A stretch of 29,163 nucleotides of DNA, taken from the NCBI GenBank assembly GCA_036278755.1, contig DASUKL010000026.1, forward strand, positions 1 to 29,163. Direction: 5' to 3'. Within the stretch, counting starts at the first letter, position 1; the number at the start of each line of letters is the position of its first letter. The DNA is from DASUKL01 sp036278755. Lineage in GTDB: Bacteria; Chloroflexota; Limnocylindria; Limnocylindrales; CSP1-4. This document shows positions 7,674 to 13,996 of this stretch, piece by piece. The notes under the pieces were generated by a model, which was not told the origin of the DNA, did not search any database, and saw nothing but the letters and a program-made list of their open reading frames with translations. A program made the position numbers and the translations under genes.

Positions 7674-9644
7674 TCAGGCGGAGCGGCGCCGGACCACCCG
7701 CGGCCGGCTCGAGCCCAGGCCGGCCAGGGCCTCGCGCAGTTGGGCCGTGAGGCCGTCGGTGTCGAGCCGCAGCACGTGCCGCAGGTCGGCCACCGAGCCG
7801 TGATCCACGAAACGCTCGGCAGGCAGGCCCACGATCCGCACCGGGATCTGGCGCAGCTCCGGCTCGGTCAGGGCCGCCTCCGCGAGCGCCTCCAGGACGG
7901 CCGAGCCGAAGCCGCCTACGACGACGCTCTCCTCGACGGTCACCACCAGCCGCCGGCCCCGCGCCTGTTCGACGATGAGGCCGGCATCGAGCGGCTTGGC
8001 GAAGCGAGCGTTGACGACCCCGATCGACCAGCCCTCGGCGGCCAGCCGCTCGGCTGCCTCCAGGGCCCGCAGGACGATGGGCCCGAAGCCGACCACCAGC
8101 GCAGCGGTGCCCTCGCGCACCACCTCGGCCTGCCCTACCGGGATGGGCGTCAGCGGCTCCGCCGGCAGCCCTAGACCGGGGTCACGGGGGTAGTGCAGGG
8201 CGAACGGATGGTCCTGGGCGAAGGCGGTGTGGAGCAGCCGCCGGGCCTCCTGCTCGTCCTTGGGCGAACTGATGACGAGGTGGGGCAGCTGCCGCTGGGC
8301 GGGCAACGTGAACATGCCCTGGTGGCTGGTCCCGTCCTCGCCCACCAGGCCGGCCCGGTCCACGCCCAGGACCACCGGCTGGTCGTTCTGGCAGACGTCA
8401 TGGACGGTCTGGTCGAAGGCCCGCTGGAGGAAGGTCGAGTAGATGGCCACGAAGGGTCGCTGGCCGCCCATGGCCAGCCCCGTGGCCAGCGTCACGGCAT
8501 GCTGCTCGGCGATGCCCACGTCGATCATCCGGCCCGGGTAGGCCGCCCCGAAGCGATGGAGGCTGGTGCCGGTGGGCATGCCCGCGGTGATGGCCACGAT
8601 GCGGGGGTCGTGGGCGGCCATGGCGATGAGCTCGTCGACGATCACGTTGCTGTAGCTGGGCGGCCGCCGGACCGCCGCCTGGGCCGCCGAGAGGGCCGCG
8701 TCGCCGTCGCCGTTCGTGGCCGGGTGGAGGGGCACCATGGGCGGCAGGGCCGCGCCGTGGAAGCCCACCATGTCCGTCTCGGCCGGCCGGTAGCCCTTGC
8801 CCTTGCGGGTCCGGACGTGGACGATGACGGGCGTCTCCATGCGCGCCGCTCGCCGCAGGACGGAGTCGAGGGCAGCCAGGTCGTGGCCGGGCACCGGGCC
8901 GATGTAGGTCACCCCCAGCTCCTCGAAGAGCTGGCCGGGCTGGGCGAACTGGACGACCGAACGCCGCAACCGCCGCGAGAGCTCGAGGGCGTTGGGCCCC
9001 ACCACCGGCAGCCGCTCGACGAGGGAGTCGTAGGCCCGCTTCGAGCCCCGCCAACGCCGGGAGAGCTTGATCCGGGAGAGGTAGTGGCTGAGTGCCCCGA
9101 CCGTGGGCGAGATGCTCATCTCGTTGTCGTTGAGGACGATGAGCAGCGGCGTCTGGCGGTGGCCCACATCCATGAGGGCCTCCATCGACATGCCGGTCAT
9201 GAGGGCCGCGTCGCCGACGACCACGGCGATCCGCTCGTCGCCGTGCCGCGCATCGCGGGCCAGGGCCAACCCCTCCCCGATGGACAGGCCGGTCCCCGCG
9301 TGGCCGCCGTCGAAGACGTCGTGGGGGCTCTCCGAGCGGCGGGGGAAGCCGCCCAGGCCACCCAGCTGGCGGAGCGTCGCGAAGCGGTCGCGACGGCCGG
9401 TCAGGAGCTTGTGGGGATAGGCCTGGTGGCCGGTGTCCCAGACGATGCGGTCGTGGGGGCTGTCGAGGACCCGATGGAGGGCCACGGTCAACTCGACCAC
9501 GCCCAGCGAGCTGCCGAGGTGGCCCCCGGTGTGGGCCACGGTGTCGATGATCCGGGTCCGCAGCTCGGCGCAGAGCTGGACCAGCTCCGCCTCCGAGAGG
9601 CGCCGGAGGTCCTCCGGCCCGTCGATGGTGTCGAGGATCGGCAC
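7674..9644 (-). CDS. dxs: 1-deoxy-D-xylulose-5-phosphate synthase
   Basis: Condenses pyruvate with glyceraldehyde 3-phosphate using thiamine diphosphate, the entry step of the MEP isoprenoid pathway. 656 residues, slightly above the usual 620-640. Visible: GGHLGSSLGVVELTVALH (40-57), VWDTGHQAYPHKLLTGR (68-84), the ThDP/Mg site GDAALMTGM (144-152) with NDNEMSIS (172-179), the catalytic Glu380 region (DVGIAEQHAVTLATGLA), YSTFLQRAFDQ (402-412), and DRAGLVGEDGTSHQG (429-443). The third residue of the usual GDG is Ala. The GTG start at 9644 is supported by an AGGAG at 9650-9654, 5 bases upstream. The open frame continues far upstream through the neighbouring genes, but that is a shadow. The gene has its own promoter just outside the C39-like gene and leads into tlyA. 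Confidence 0.96.
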   Translation of the reverse strand: MPILDTIDGPEDLRRLSEAELVQLCAELRTRIIDTVAHTGGHLGSSLGVVELTVALHRVLDSPHDRIVWDTGHQAYPHKLLTGRRDRFATLRQLGGLGGFPRRSESPHDVFDGGHAGTGLSIGEGLALARDARHGDERIAVVVGDAALMTGMSMEALMDVGHRQTPLLIVLNDNEMSISPTVGALSHYLSRIKLSRRWRGSKRAYDSLVERLPVVGPNALELSRRLRRSVVQFAQPGQLFEELGVTYIGPVPGHDLAALDSVLRRAARMETPVIVHVRTRKGKGYRPAETDMVGFHGAALPPMVPLHPATNGDGDAALSAAQAAVRRPPSYSNVIVDELIAMAAHDPRIVAITAGMPTGTSLHRFGAAYPGRMIDVGIAEQHAVTLATGLAMGGQRPFVAIYSTFLQRAFDQTVHDVCQNDQPVVLGVDRAGLVGEDGTSHQGMFTLPAQRQLPHLVISSPKDEQEARRLLHTAFAQDHPFALHYPRDPGLGLPAEPLTPIPVGQAEVVREGTAALVVGFGPIVLRALEAAERLAAEGWSIGVVNARFAKPLDAGLIVEQARGRRLVVTVEESVVVGGFGSAVLEALAEAALTEPELRQIPVRIVGLPAERFVDHGSVADLRHVLRLDTDGLTAQLREALAGLGSSRPRVVRRRSA

Positions 9645-9703
9645 GCGCGCTCCTGTACGAACGACCGGCGGTCGCGACGCGTCCCCCGGTCCCGGGTGGC
9701 CGG

Positions 9704-9709
9704 ATTCTA
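9704..9709 (-). promoter_or_regulatory. Probable -10 box of dxs (TAGAAT)
   Basis: TAGAAT on the minus strand, in the 77-bp gap between the C39-like gene and dxs. A start of transcription about 7 bases on would give a leader of about 50 nt that includes the AGGAG ribosome-binding site at 9650-9654. No good -35 hexamer is seen at 16-18 bp; that position falls inside the end of the upstream gene. The identical hexamer occurs upstream of efp. Confidence 0.5.
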
Positions 9710-9721
9710 GTCCACGGCCGC

Positions 9722-10600
9722 TCAGACCGGCCACGGCCCCGGGTGAGGCGGGTAGCCGCGGAGGACCATCCGCAGGTCGGCCGGCGGCGGGTAGTGGGCC
9801 GCGGTGGTGGCGCCGATCGCGGGCCGCGGGCTGGCTGTCGCGCCCGGGCTGGGCGTTCCCTTCGGGCTCGGCGTCGGCTTCGGGCCGCTGGGGCGGGCGG
9901 CCCCGGTGGGCTGGATGGTCACGAATCGGCCGTCCCAGGCCATGCGCACGTTGGGATCGTGGAAGACCGTCAGCATGGAGGCCAGACGGCTGGGGCTGAC
10001 GAGCGTCCCGGGCGGCGGATCGCGCTGGGAGACCGGGAGCGGGCCGCCAGCCTGGATGCCGTAGGCCAGGCCCACGACGCGGATGCCGGTGACCGTGAAG
10101 GCGCTCGTGCGGGCCGGGTCGGCGCTGGCGGTGAAGCCGACGATGACCCAGGCGTGGTCGCCGTGGCGGACGGTGATGGGCACCGGCAGGCCGGTCCGGC
10201 GGAGGTTCGTGACGGCCGAGCGGAGGGCGGCCTGGAAGCTCGTCGATGCCACGAGCCGGTAGCGGTCGTCGACGTACGTCCGCAGGCCCCACGTCCAGCC
10301 CGCCACGTCCACCCCGTCGGTGACCGGGATGGCGTAGCGATCGTGGGCCCGCATGGCCCAGAAGTAGCGCGACTGGCTGGCGCTGGAATGGTCGTTCGTG
10401 CCCCGGGTCAGGTTGCGCAGGAGCTCGATGCTGGCCGCCGTGCACCACCACGGCTGGGCCTGGACGGTGTAGGCCCCCGTCCGGTAGAGGTCCGCCCCGC
10501 CGGACCAGGAAGCGGCCTGGGTCGGGCCGGCGAGCGGCGAGGCCAGGGCCAGGATGGCGGCCGTTGCGATGGCGGCGAGGAGGGCGCGGCCTCGACTCAG
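9722..10600 (-). CDS. Secreted papain-like C39-family protein with Pro/Ser-rich tail
   Basis: From the start chosen here the product is 292 residues. A signal peptide (SRGR, then ALLAAIATAAILALASPLAG, cleavage near PTQAA-SW at about 30) precedes a domain with VQAQPWWCTAASIELL (Cys53) and GDHAWVIVGF (His149). This Cys...His arrangement is that of the C39-like/papain-like peptidase superfamily seen in secreted Chloroflexota proteins. Residues from about 245 are a Pro/Ser/Lys/Thr-rich linker, followed by a short conserved-looking tail. The frame has no ATG, GTG or TTG between a GTG at 10708 (deep inside xseB) and the signal peptide. The only initiator in the right place is CTG at 10598-10600, overlapping the xseB TGA as CTGA with GAGGA upstream. 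The substrate is unknown, and activity is not certain. Confidence 0.75.
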   Translation of the reverse strand: MSRGRALLAAIATAAILALASPLAGPTQAASWSGGADLYRTGAYTVQAQPWWCTAASIELLRNLTRGTNDHSSASQSRYFWAMRAHDRYAIPVTDGVDVAGWTWGLRTYVDDRYRLVASTSFQAALRSAVTNLRRTGLPVPITVRHGDHAWVIVGFTASADPARTSAFTVTGIRVVGLAYGIQAGGPLPVSQRDPPPGTLVSPSRLASMLTVFHDPNVRMAWDGRFVTIQPTGAARPSGPKPTPSPKGTPSPGATASPRPAIGATTAAHYPPPADLRMVLRGYPPHPGPWPV

Positions 10601-10986
10601 GGATCGTCCTCGTCGCCGGGCCGCAGGTCGATCGTGCGCAGGGCGCCACCGCTCGACTCGACCAGCCTCCGGACGCGCAGCTCGGCGTCGCCCAGCAACC
10701 CGGCGCACCGTTCGTGGAGGGCCACCCCGCGCTCGTAGAGGGCGATCGAGTCCTCGAGGGCCAGGCCACCGCCTTCGAGCCGGCCGACGACGGACTGCAG
10801 CTCGGCCAGGGCGGCGTCGAAGGGCAGGCGGGCGACGTCCTCGGGCACCGGGGTGCTGTCAGGCGCCAGAGCCGACTCGGGCACGGGGGCGCTGTCAGGC
10901 GCCAGGGCCGACTCGGGCGCCGGGCTCGGCTCAGGGGTCGGAGGGTCGGACGCCAGGACCTCGGCCGCCGACTCGGGCTCGGTCAT
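10597..10986 (-). CDS. xseB: Exodeoxyribonuclease VII small subunit, with repetitive N-terminal extension
   Basis: XseB binds the large subunit XseA to form exonuclease VII, which degrades single-stranded DNA. The three-helix core is at residues 54-111 (LPFDAALAELQSVVGRLEGG, then LALEDSIALYERGVALHERC). The protein is 129 residues against the usual 70-85. The excess is an N-terminal Pro/Ala/Ser/Asp stretch containing a 12-residue repeat (ESALAPDSAPVP). The ATG at 10986 overlaps the xseA TGA as ATGA, which supports this start despite the extension. A GTG or GAG-rich later start is possible but would lose the coupling. The core looks intact. Confidence 0.93.
   Translation of the reverse strand: MTEPESAAEVLASDPPTPEPSPAPESALAPDSAPVPESALAPDSTPVPEDVARLPFDAALAELQSVVGRLEGGGLALEDSIALYERGVALHERCAGLLGDAELRVRRLVESSGGALRTIDLRPGDEDDP
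10843..10914 (+). repeat. 36-bp tandem repeat inside xseB
   Basis: Two adjacent 36-bp copies (10843-10878 and 10879-10914) differ at only about four positions. A short third partial copy starts at 10915. The unit is a multiple of three and encodes 12 residues of the XseB N-terminal extension. Confidence 0.85.
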
Positions 10987-12491
10987 GCGGTCGAGTCTCG
11001 CACCCCGGTGACGCTGACGTCCAGCGCACCGTGGGCTAGGCGTAGGTCGAGGCGGTCGCCCAGGGCCTGGGTCGCCGCGTCGCGGACGATGGTCCCGTCC
11101 GGCCGGCGGACGATGGCGTAGCCGCGCTCCAGGGTGGCGTAGGGGCTGAGGGCCTCGATCCCAGCGCGGGCCGCTCGCAGCTCGGCGGTCGCGCGATCGA
11201 GGCGCGCACCGGCCAGGCCGGGCAGCCGGTCCGCGGCCCGCTCGAGCCGGGCCCGGTCGGTCTCGAGACGCCGGTTCAGGGCTCGGACCGCCCGATCGAG
11301 CAGCGCCCCGGCCCGCTCCCGCTCGGCGTCGAGCACGGCCTGGGGGTGGAGGCGGGCGAGGGCCCGGTGCTCCGCCTCGAGGTCGCGCCGTTCGGCCGCC
11401 AGGCGCGCCTGGGCCGCTGCCGTGACCCGCGTCCGGAGGCGGTCCAGGGCGGTGAGCACCTCGGCCCGATCCGGCACCACGAGCTCCGCCGCCACGGAGG
11501 GCGTGGCGGCCCGGACGTCCGCGGCGAACTCGACCAGGGTCACGTCGGTCTCATGACCCACACCGGCCACGATGGGGATGGGGAAGGCCGCCACGCGCCG
11601 GACGACGCGCTCGTCGTTGAAGGCCCACAGGTCCTCCAGCGAGCCGCCGCCGCGGGCCACGATGACGAGGCCGACCGGGGCGTCCGTGCGGGGGTCGCGC
11701 CAGGCGGCCAGGCGGTCGAGGGCACGGACGATGCTGCGCGGCGCACCGTCGCCCTGGACGAGGCAGGCCGAGAGCACGACCTGGACCAGCGGCCAGCGAC
11801 GGGCCAGGACCCGCCGGATATCGTGGAGGACGGCGCCCTCCGCACTGGTCACCACGCCGATGATCGCTGGTCGCGTGGGAAGGGGGCGCTTGCGGGCCGC
11901 GTCGAAGAGCCCCTCGGCGGCGAGGCGGGCCTTGAGGGCCTCGAGGCGGAGGGCGAGGTCGCCCTGCCCGGCCGGTTGGAGGGTGTCGACGTAGAGCTGA
12001 TAGACGCCCTGGCTCTCGAAGAGGTCGATCCGGCCGTGGGCAACGATCCGCAGCCCGGTCCGCGCATCGAAGGGGATGCGCCGCCGCTCGTCACGAAACA
12101 GGACGCACGAGAGCTGTGCCTCGCGGTCGCGGAGGGTGAAATAGACGTGGCCGGCGGCCGAGGCGCTGACCTGGCCGACCTCGCCCTCGACCCACACGTC
12201 GCGCAGCTCGGGTGCCCCGCGAAGGCGCTCCTTGACGATGTGGGTCAACTCCGCCACCGTGCGGATGCGCGGCCGGGCGGGCGGGCTCCAGGGCAGATCC
12301 TGCGGGGCGGGCCCGGAGGCGCGGGGTCCCGGCGTCCGTCGCGGCTGCATCGGCGGCTGGAGGCCCATCTGCCCGGTAGGGCGCGGCTCTTCGTAGGGCA
12401 CGAGCTCGGGGCCATCGGGGTCGGGCGCGCGCTCGGTCAGCCAGGCCTGCCAGGGGTGCGGGGTGTGAGGATCGGGATCGGATCGGGCCAC
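10983..12491 (-). CDS. xseA: Exodeoxyribonuclease VII large subunit
   Basis: Catalytic subunit of exonuclease VII. The OB-fold starts near residue 75 (RIRTVAELTHIVKERL) and includes VWVEGEVGQVSASAAGHVYF (99-118). The catalytic domain shows PAIIGVVTSAEGAVLHDI (208-225), VARGGGSLEDLWAFNDE (278-294), and PIVAGVGHETDVTLVEFAAD (306-325). A long coiled-coil region (about 340-440) and the C-terminal ERGYAIVRRPDG complete it. At 502 residues it has about 70 extra N-terminal residues, Pro-rich and without family resemblance. The GTG at 12491 is only supported by a TAGGAT -10-like box 9 bases upstream, so a later start is possible. It is followed by xseB (ATGA overlap). Confidence 0.94.
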   Translation of the reverse strand: MARSDPDPHTPHPWQAWLTERAPDPDGPELVPYEEPRPTGQMGLQPPMQPRRTPGPRASGPAPQDLPWSPPARPRIRTVAELTHIVKERLRGAPELRDVWVEGEVGQVSASAAGHVYFTLRDREAQLSCVLFRDERRRIPFDARTGLRIVAHGRIDLFESQGVYQLYVDTLQPAGQGDLALRLEALKARLAAEGLFDAARKRPLPTRPAIIGVVTSAEGAVLHDIRRVLARRWPLVQVVLSACLVQGDGAPRSIVRALDRLAAWRDPRTDAPVGLVIVARGGGSLEDLWAFNDERVVRRVAAFPIPIVAGVGHETDVTLVEFAADVRAATPSVAAELVVPDRAEVLTALDRLRTRVTAAAQARLAAERRDLEAEHRALARLHPQAVLDAERERAGALLDRAVRALNRRLETDRARLERAADRLPGLAGARLDRATAELRAARAGIEALSPYATLERGYAIVRRPDGTIVRDAATQALGDRLDLRLAHGALDVSVTGVRDSTA

Positions 12492-12500
12492 GATGGAGGC

Positions 12501-12506
12501 ATCCTA
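12501..12506 (-). promoter_or_regulatory. Possible -10 box of xseA (TAGGAT)
   Basis: TAGGAT on the minus strand, 9 bases before the GTG start of xseA. This gives a transcript with almost no leader. No ribosome-binding site lies between box and start. Confidence 0.4.
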
Positions 12507-12561
12507 GCGAAGGCCCTCGTTCGCGGTGGCGCGGGCCGGCCGTGTCGCCGTGGGTGGCGGC

Positions 12562-12616
12562 GACCTCGGCCATCGCCGACCGCGGCCGTCGGCGGACCTC
12601 GGCCATCGCCGACCGC
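12562..12616 (+). repeat. Direct repeat, 22 bp identical, 33-bp period
   Basis: A 22-bp sequence beginning GACCTCGGCCATCGCC occurs at 12562-12583 and again, unchanged, at 12595-12616. Each copy contains the small dyad CGGC-CATC-GCCG. The repeat lies between the xseA promoter and the palindromic element. Confidence 0.85.
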
Positions 12617-12642
12617 CCACCTCAGCCGCCGCAACGGTGGCC

Positions 12643-12803
12643 GTTTGCTGCTAGCGAATGGATCCCGTGATCTGGCCGCCCTCCACCACTCCGGCCACCC
12701 GTACGGCCCGGTTCGTTTGCCCCCAGCGAACCACGAGCCCGCTGCGAGGCGCATCGCGGGGTGTCTCGCCCCGAGCGCCCGGATCCATTCGCTGTGAGCG
12801 AAC
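12643..12803. repeat. 161-bp palindromic element with 23-bp imperfect terminal inverted repeats
   Basis: The ends 12643-12665 and 12781-12803 are inverted repeats matching at 19 of 23 positions. The inner 13 bp (AGCGAATGGATCC / GGATCCATTCGCT) are perfect. Each end also carries its own dyad: TTTGCT-GCT-AGCGAA at 12644-12658 and TTCGCT-GTG-AGCGAA at 12788-12802. Between them lie three more hairpins: GGTTCG...CGAACC (12710-12732), GCGA-GGCGCA-TCGC (12744-12757) and CGGGG-TGTCTCG-CCCCG (12757-12773). As RNA this would fold into a closing stem with three arms. As DNA it resembles a miniature inverted-repeat or REP/BIME-type element. No clear target duplication is visible. Confidence 0.75.
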
Positions 12804-12897
12804 CATGCGCCGGCCGTGACCCGGTCCGAAGTCGGCAGGCGCCCGAGAGCCCCGGAAGGAGGTCGATACGGCCCCGCGAGCCCGGAAGAGGGTGCCC

Positions 12898-13455
12898 TCA
12901 GACGCGCGTCTGGTACTCGCCCGTGCGGGTGTCGATGCGGATCGTGTCGCCCTCGGAGACGAAGAGCGGCACCTGGACCACGAGGCCCGTGGCCGTGGTG
13001 GCGGGCTTGCGGGCCCCGGTCGCGGTGTCGCCCGCATAGCCTGGTTCGGTCGCGGCGACGACGAGGTCGACCGTGATCGGGAGCTCGACGCCGATGGTCT
13101 CGCCCTCGTACGTCGTGCGGTCGAGGAGCATGCCGTCGGTCATGTAGCCGACCGCCTCGCCGAGCTGATCCGCGTCCAGCTGGAACTGCTCGAACGACTC
13201 GCTGTCCATGAAGTGGAACGCATCGTCGTCGCGGTAGAGGAACTGGACCTGGTGCCGGTCTAGGCGGGCGCGGGGCCACTTGTCGCCGGCCTGGAACGTC
13301 CGCTCGACGATCGACCCCTTCTTGACGTTCTTCAGCTTGATGCGCACCTGGGCCGAGCCGCGGCCCATCTTGATGTGGTGGTAGTCGAGGATCTGCCAGA
13401 GGTCGTTGTCGAGCTCGATCACCACGCCCTTGCGCAGCTCGCCGGTCGAGATCAT
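12898..13455 (-). CDS. efp: Translation elongation factor P
   Basis: EF-P binds ribosomes stalled at polyproline and stimulates peptide-bond formation. The 185 residues match the family length. The N-terminal KOW-like domain starts ISTGELRKGVVIELDNDLWQ, the two OB domains follow, and the C-terminal signature is TGLVVQVPLFVSEGDTIRID with GEYQTRV. The tip of domain I reads KMGRGSAQVR, so the residue that is modified in many bacteria (Lys34 in E. coli, GKG) is Arg32 here. The ATG at 13455 has an AGGAG about 12 bases upstream, a long spacing. A TAGAAT -10 box lies at 13529-13534. The gene is monocistronic and divergent from the PPOX gene. Confidence 0.96.
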   Translation of the reverse strand: MISTGELRKGVVIELDNDLWQILDYHHIKMGRGSAQVRIKLKNVKKGSIVERTFQAGDKWPRARLDRHQVQFLYRDDDAFHFMDSESFEQFQLDADQLGEAVGYMTDGMLLDRTTYEGETIGVELPITVDLVVAATEPGYAGDTATGARKPATTATGLVVQVPLFVSEGDTIRIDTRTGEYQTRV

Positions 13456-13528
13456 GGGCTAGGGGTACTCCTGCGGGGGCCGGGGCAGGCGCGGATGAAG
13501 GCTGCCCGGCCGGGGGGTTAGGCGACCG

Positions 13529-13534
13529 ATTCTA
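13529..13534 (-). promoter_or_regulatory. Probable -10 box of efp (TAGAAT)
   Basis: TAGAAT on the minus strand in the 106-bp divergent region, giving an expected leader of about 65 nt with AGGAG in it. It is the same hexamer as in front of dxs. A convincing -35 is not seen. Confidence 0.5.
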
Positions 13535-13548
13535 CCCGCCGGTCGCGC

Positions 13549-13554
13549 TACGCT
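13549..13554 (+). promoter_or_regulatory. Probable -10 box of the PPOX gene (TACGCT), leaderless
   Basis: TACGCT lies exactly 7 bases (GGGCGGG) before the ATG at 13562, so transcription should begin at or next to the start codon. The spacing and G/C-only spacer match those in front of alaS. The box is only 15 bp from the efp -10 box on the other strand, so the two promoters overlap. Confidence 0.5.
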
Positions 13555-13561
13555 GGGCGGG

Positions 13562-13987
13562 ATGAGCGTCTTCACCGCGGCCGAGCTGGCCTACCTGGGC
13601 CAGGGGCACCTCGGGCGGCTGGCCACCCTGGGCCCTGATGGCAACCCTCACGTCGTGCCGGTCGGCGTCTTCTACGACGCGGAGGGCGACGTCCTGGCCG
13701 TGGGCGGGCGCGGCTTCGCCAGCAGCCGCAAATTCCGCGATGCGCGCCGCGATCCACGGGTCGCGGTGGTCATCGACGATGCCGAGATGAGGCCGACGCG
13801 GGCCCCGAACGAGGGCGTCCGACTCCGGATGCTGGAGGTCCGCGGGCGGGCCGAGGTCATCAGTTCGGGCGGGTCAGCGCTGCGGGCCGGCTTCGACGAG
13901 CCCTACATCAGGATCCACCCCCAGCGCATCGTGGCCATGGGCCTCGACCACGACGATCGGGTCGGGCGCGGCCGGGACATCGGCTGA
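13562..13987 (+). CDS. PPOX-class F420-dependent oxidoreductase family protein
   Basis: 141 residues, a complete single-domain split-barrel flavin/deazaflavin-binding protein. It begins MSVFTAAELAYLGQGHLGRL and continues ATLGPDGNPHVVPVGVFYD, GGRGFASSRKFRDARRDPRVAVVIDD (about 48-73), EVRGRAEV, and ends IRIHPQRIVAMGLD. That is the pattern of the PPOX class F420 family (Rv2061c-type), related to pyridoxamine phosphate oxidase but not PdxH. Members use F420 or a flavin to reduce mostly unidentified substrates. The cofactor cannot be decided from the sequence. It is the only gene on the plus strand, and its stop lies 9 bp from the stop of the convergent M24 peptidase gene. Confidence 0.87.
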   Translation: MSVFTAAELAYLGQGHLGRLATLGPDGNPHVVPVGVFYDAEGDVLAVGGRGFASSRKFRDARRDPRVAVVIDDAEMRPTRAPNEGVRLRMLEVRGRAEVISSGGSALRAGFDEPYIRIHPQRIVAMGLDHDDRVGRGRDIG

Positions 13988-13996
13988 GGGCGTCGA

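Larger units (their letters stand above)
12492..12897. other. Non-coding region between efp and xseA
   Basis: About 400 bp with no convincing gene. It lies downstream of efp and upstream of xseA on the minus strand. It holds the xseA -10-like box (12501-12506), a 33-bp-period direct repeat (12562-12616) and a palindromic element (12643-12803). A 51-codon minus-strand frame from an ATG at 12806 to a TAG at 12651 exists but coincides almost exactly with the palindromic element and resembles no protein I know. No T-tract terminator for efp is seen. Confidence 0.7.

Noticed and set aside
9645..10769. An N-terminal extension of DXS by about 370 residues
   Set aside because: It runs through the C39-like and xseB genes. 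A ribosome-binding site and the family start are at 9644.
12651..12806. A 51-codon minus-strand frame within the palindromic element
   Set aside because: It coincides with the inverted-repeat element, has no ribosome-binding site, and the paired ends would encode near-mirror sequence. DNA symmetry explains it better.
13988..13996. A bidirectional terminator between the convergent PPOX and M24 genes
   Set aside because: Only 9 bp separate the stops, and no stem of useful length could be found across them.
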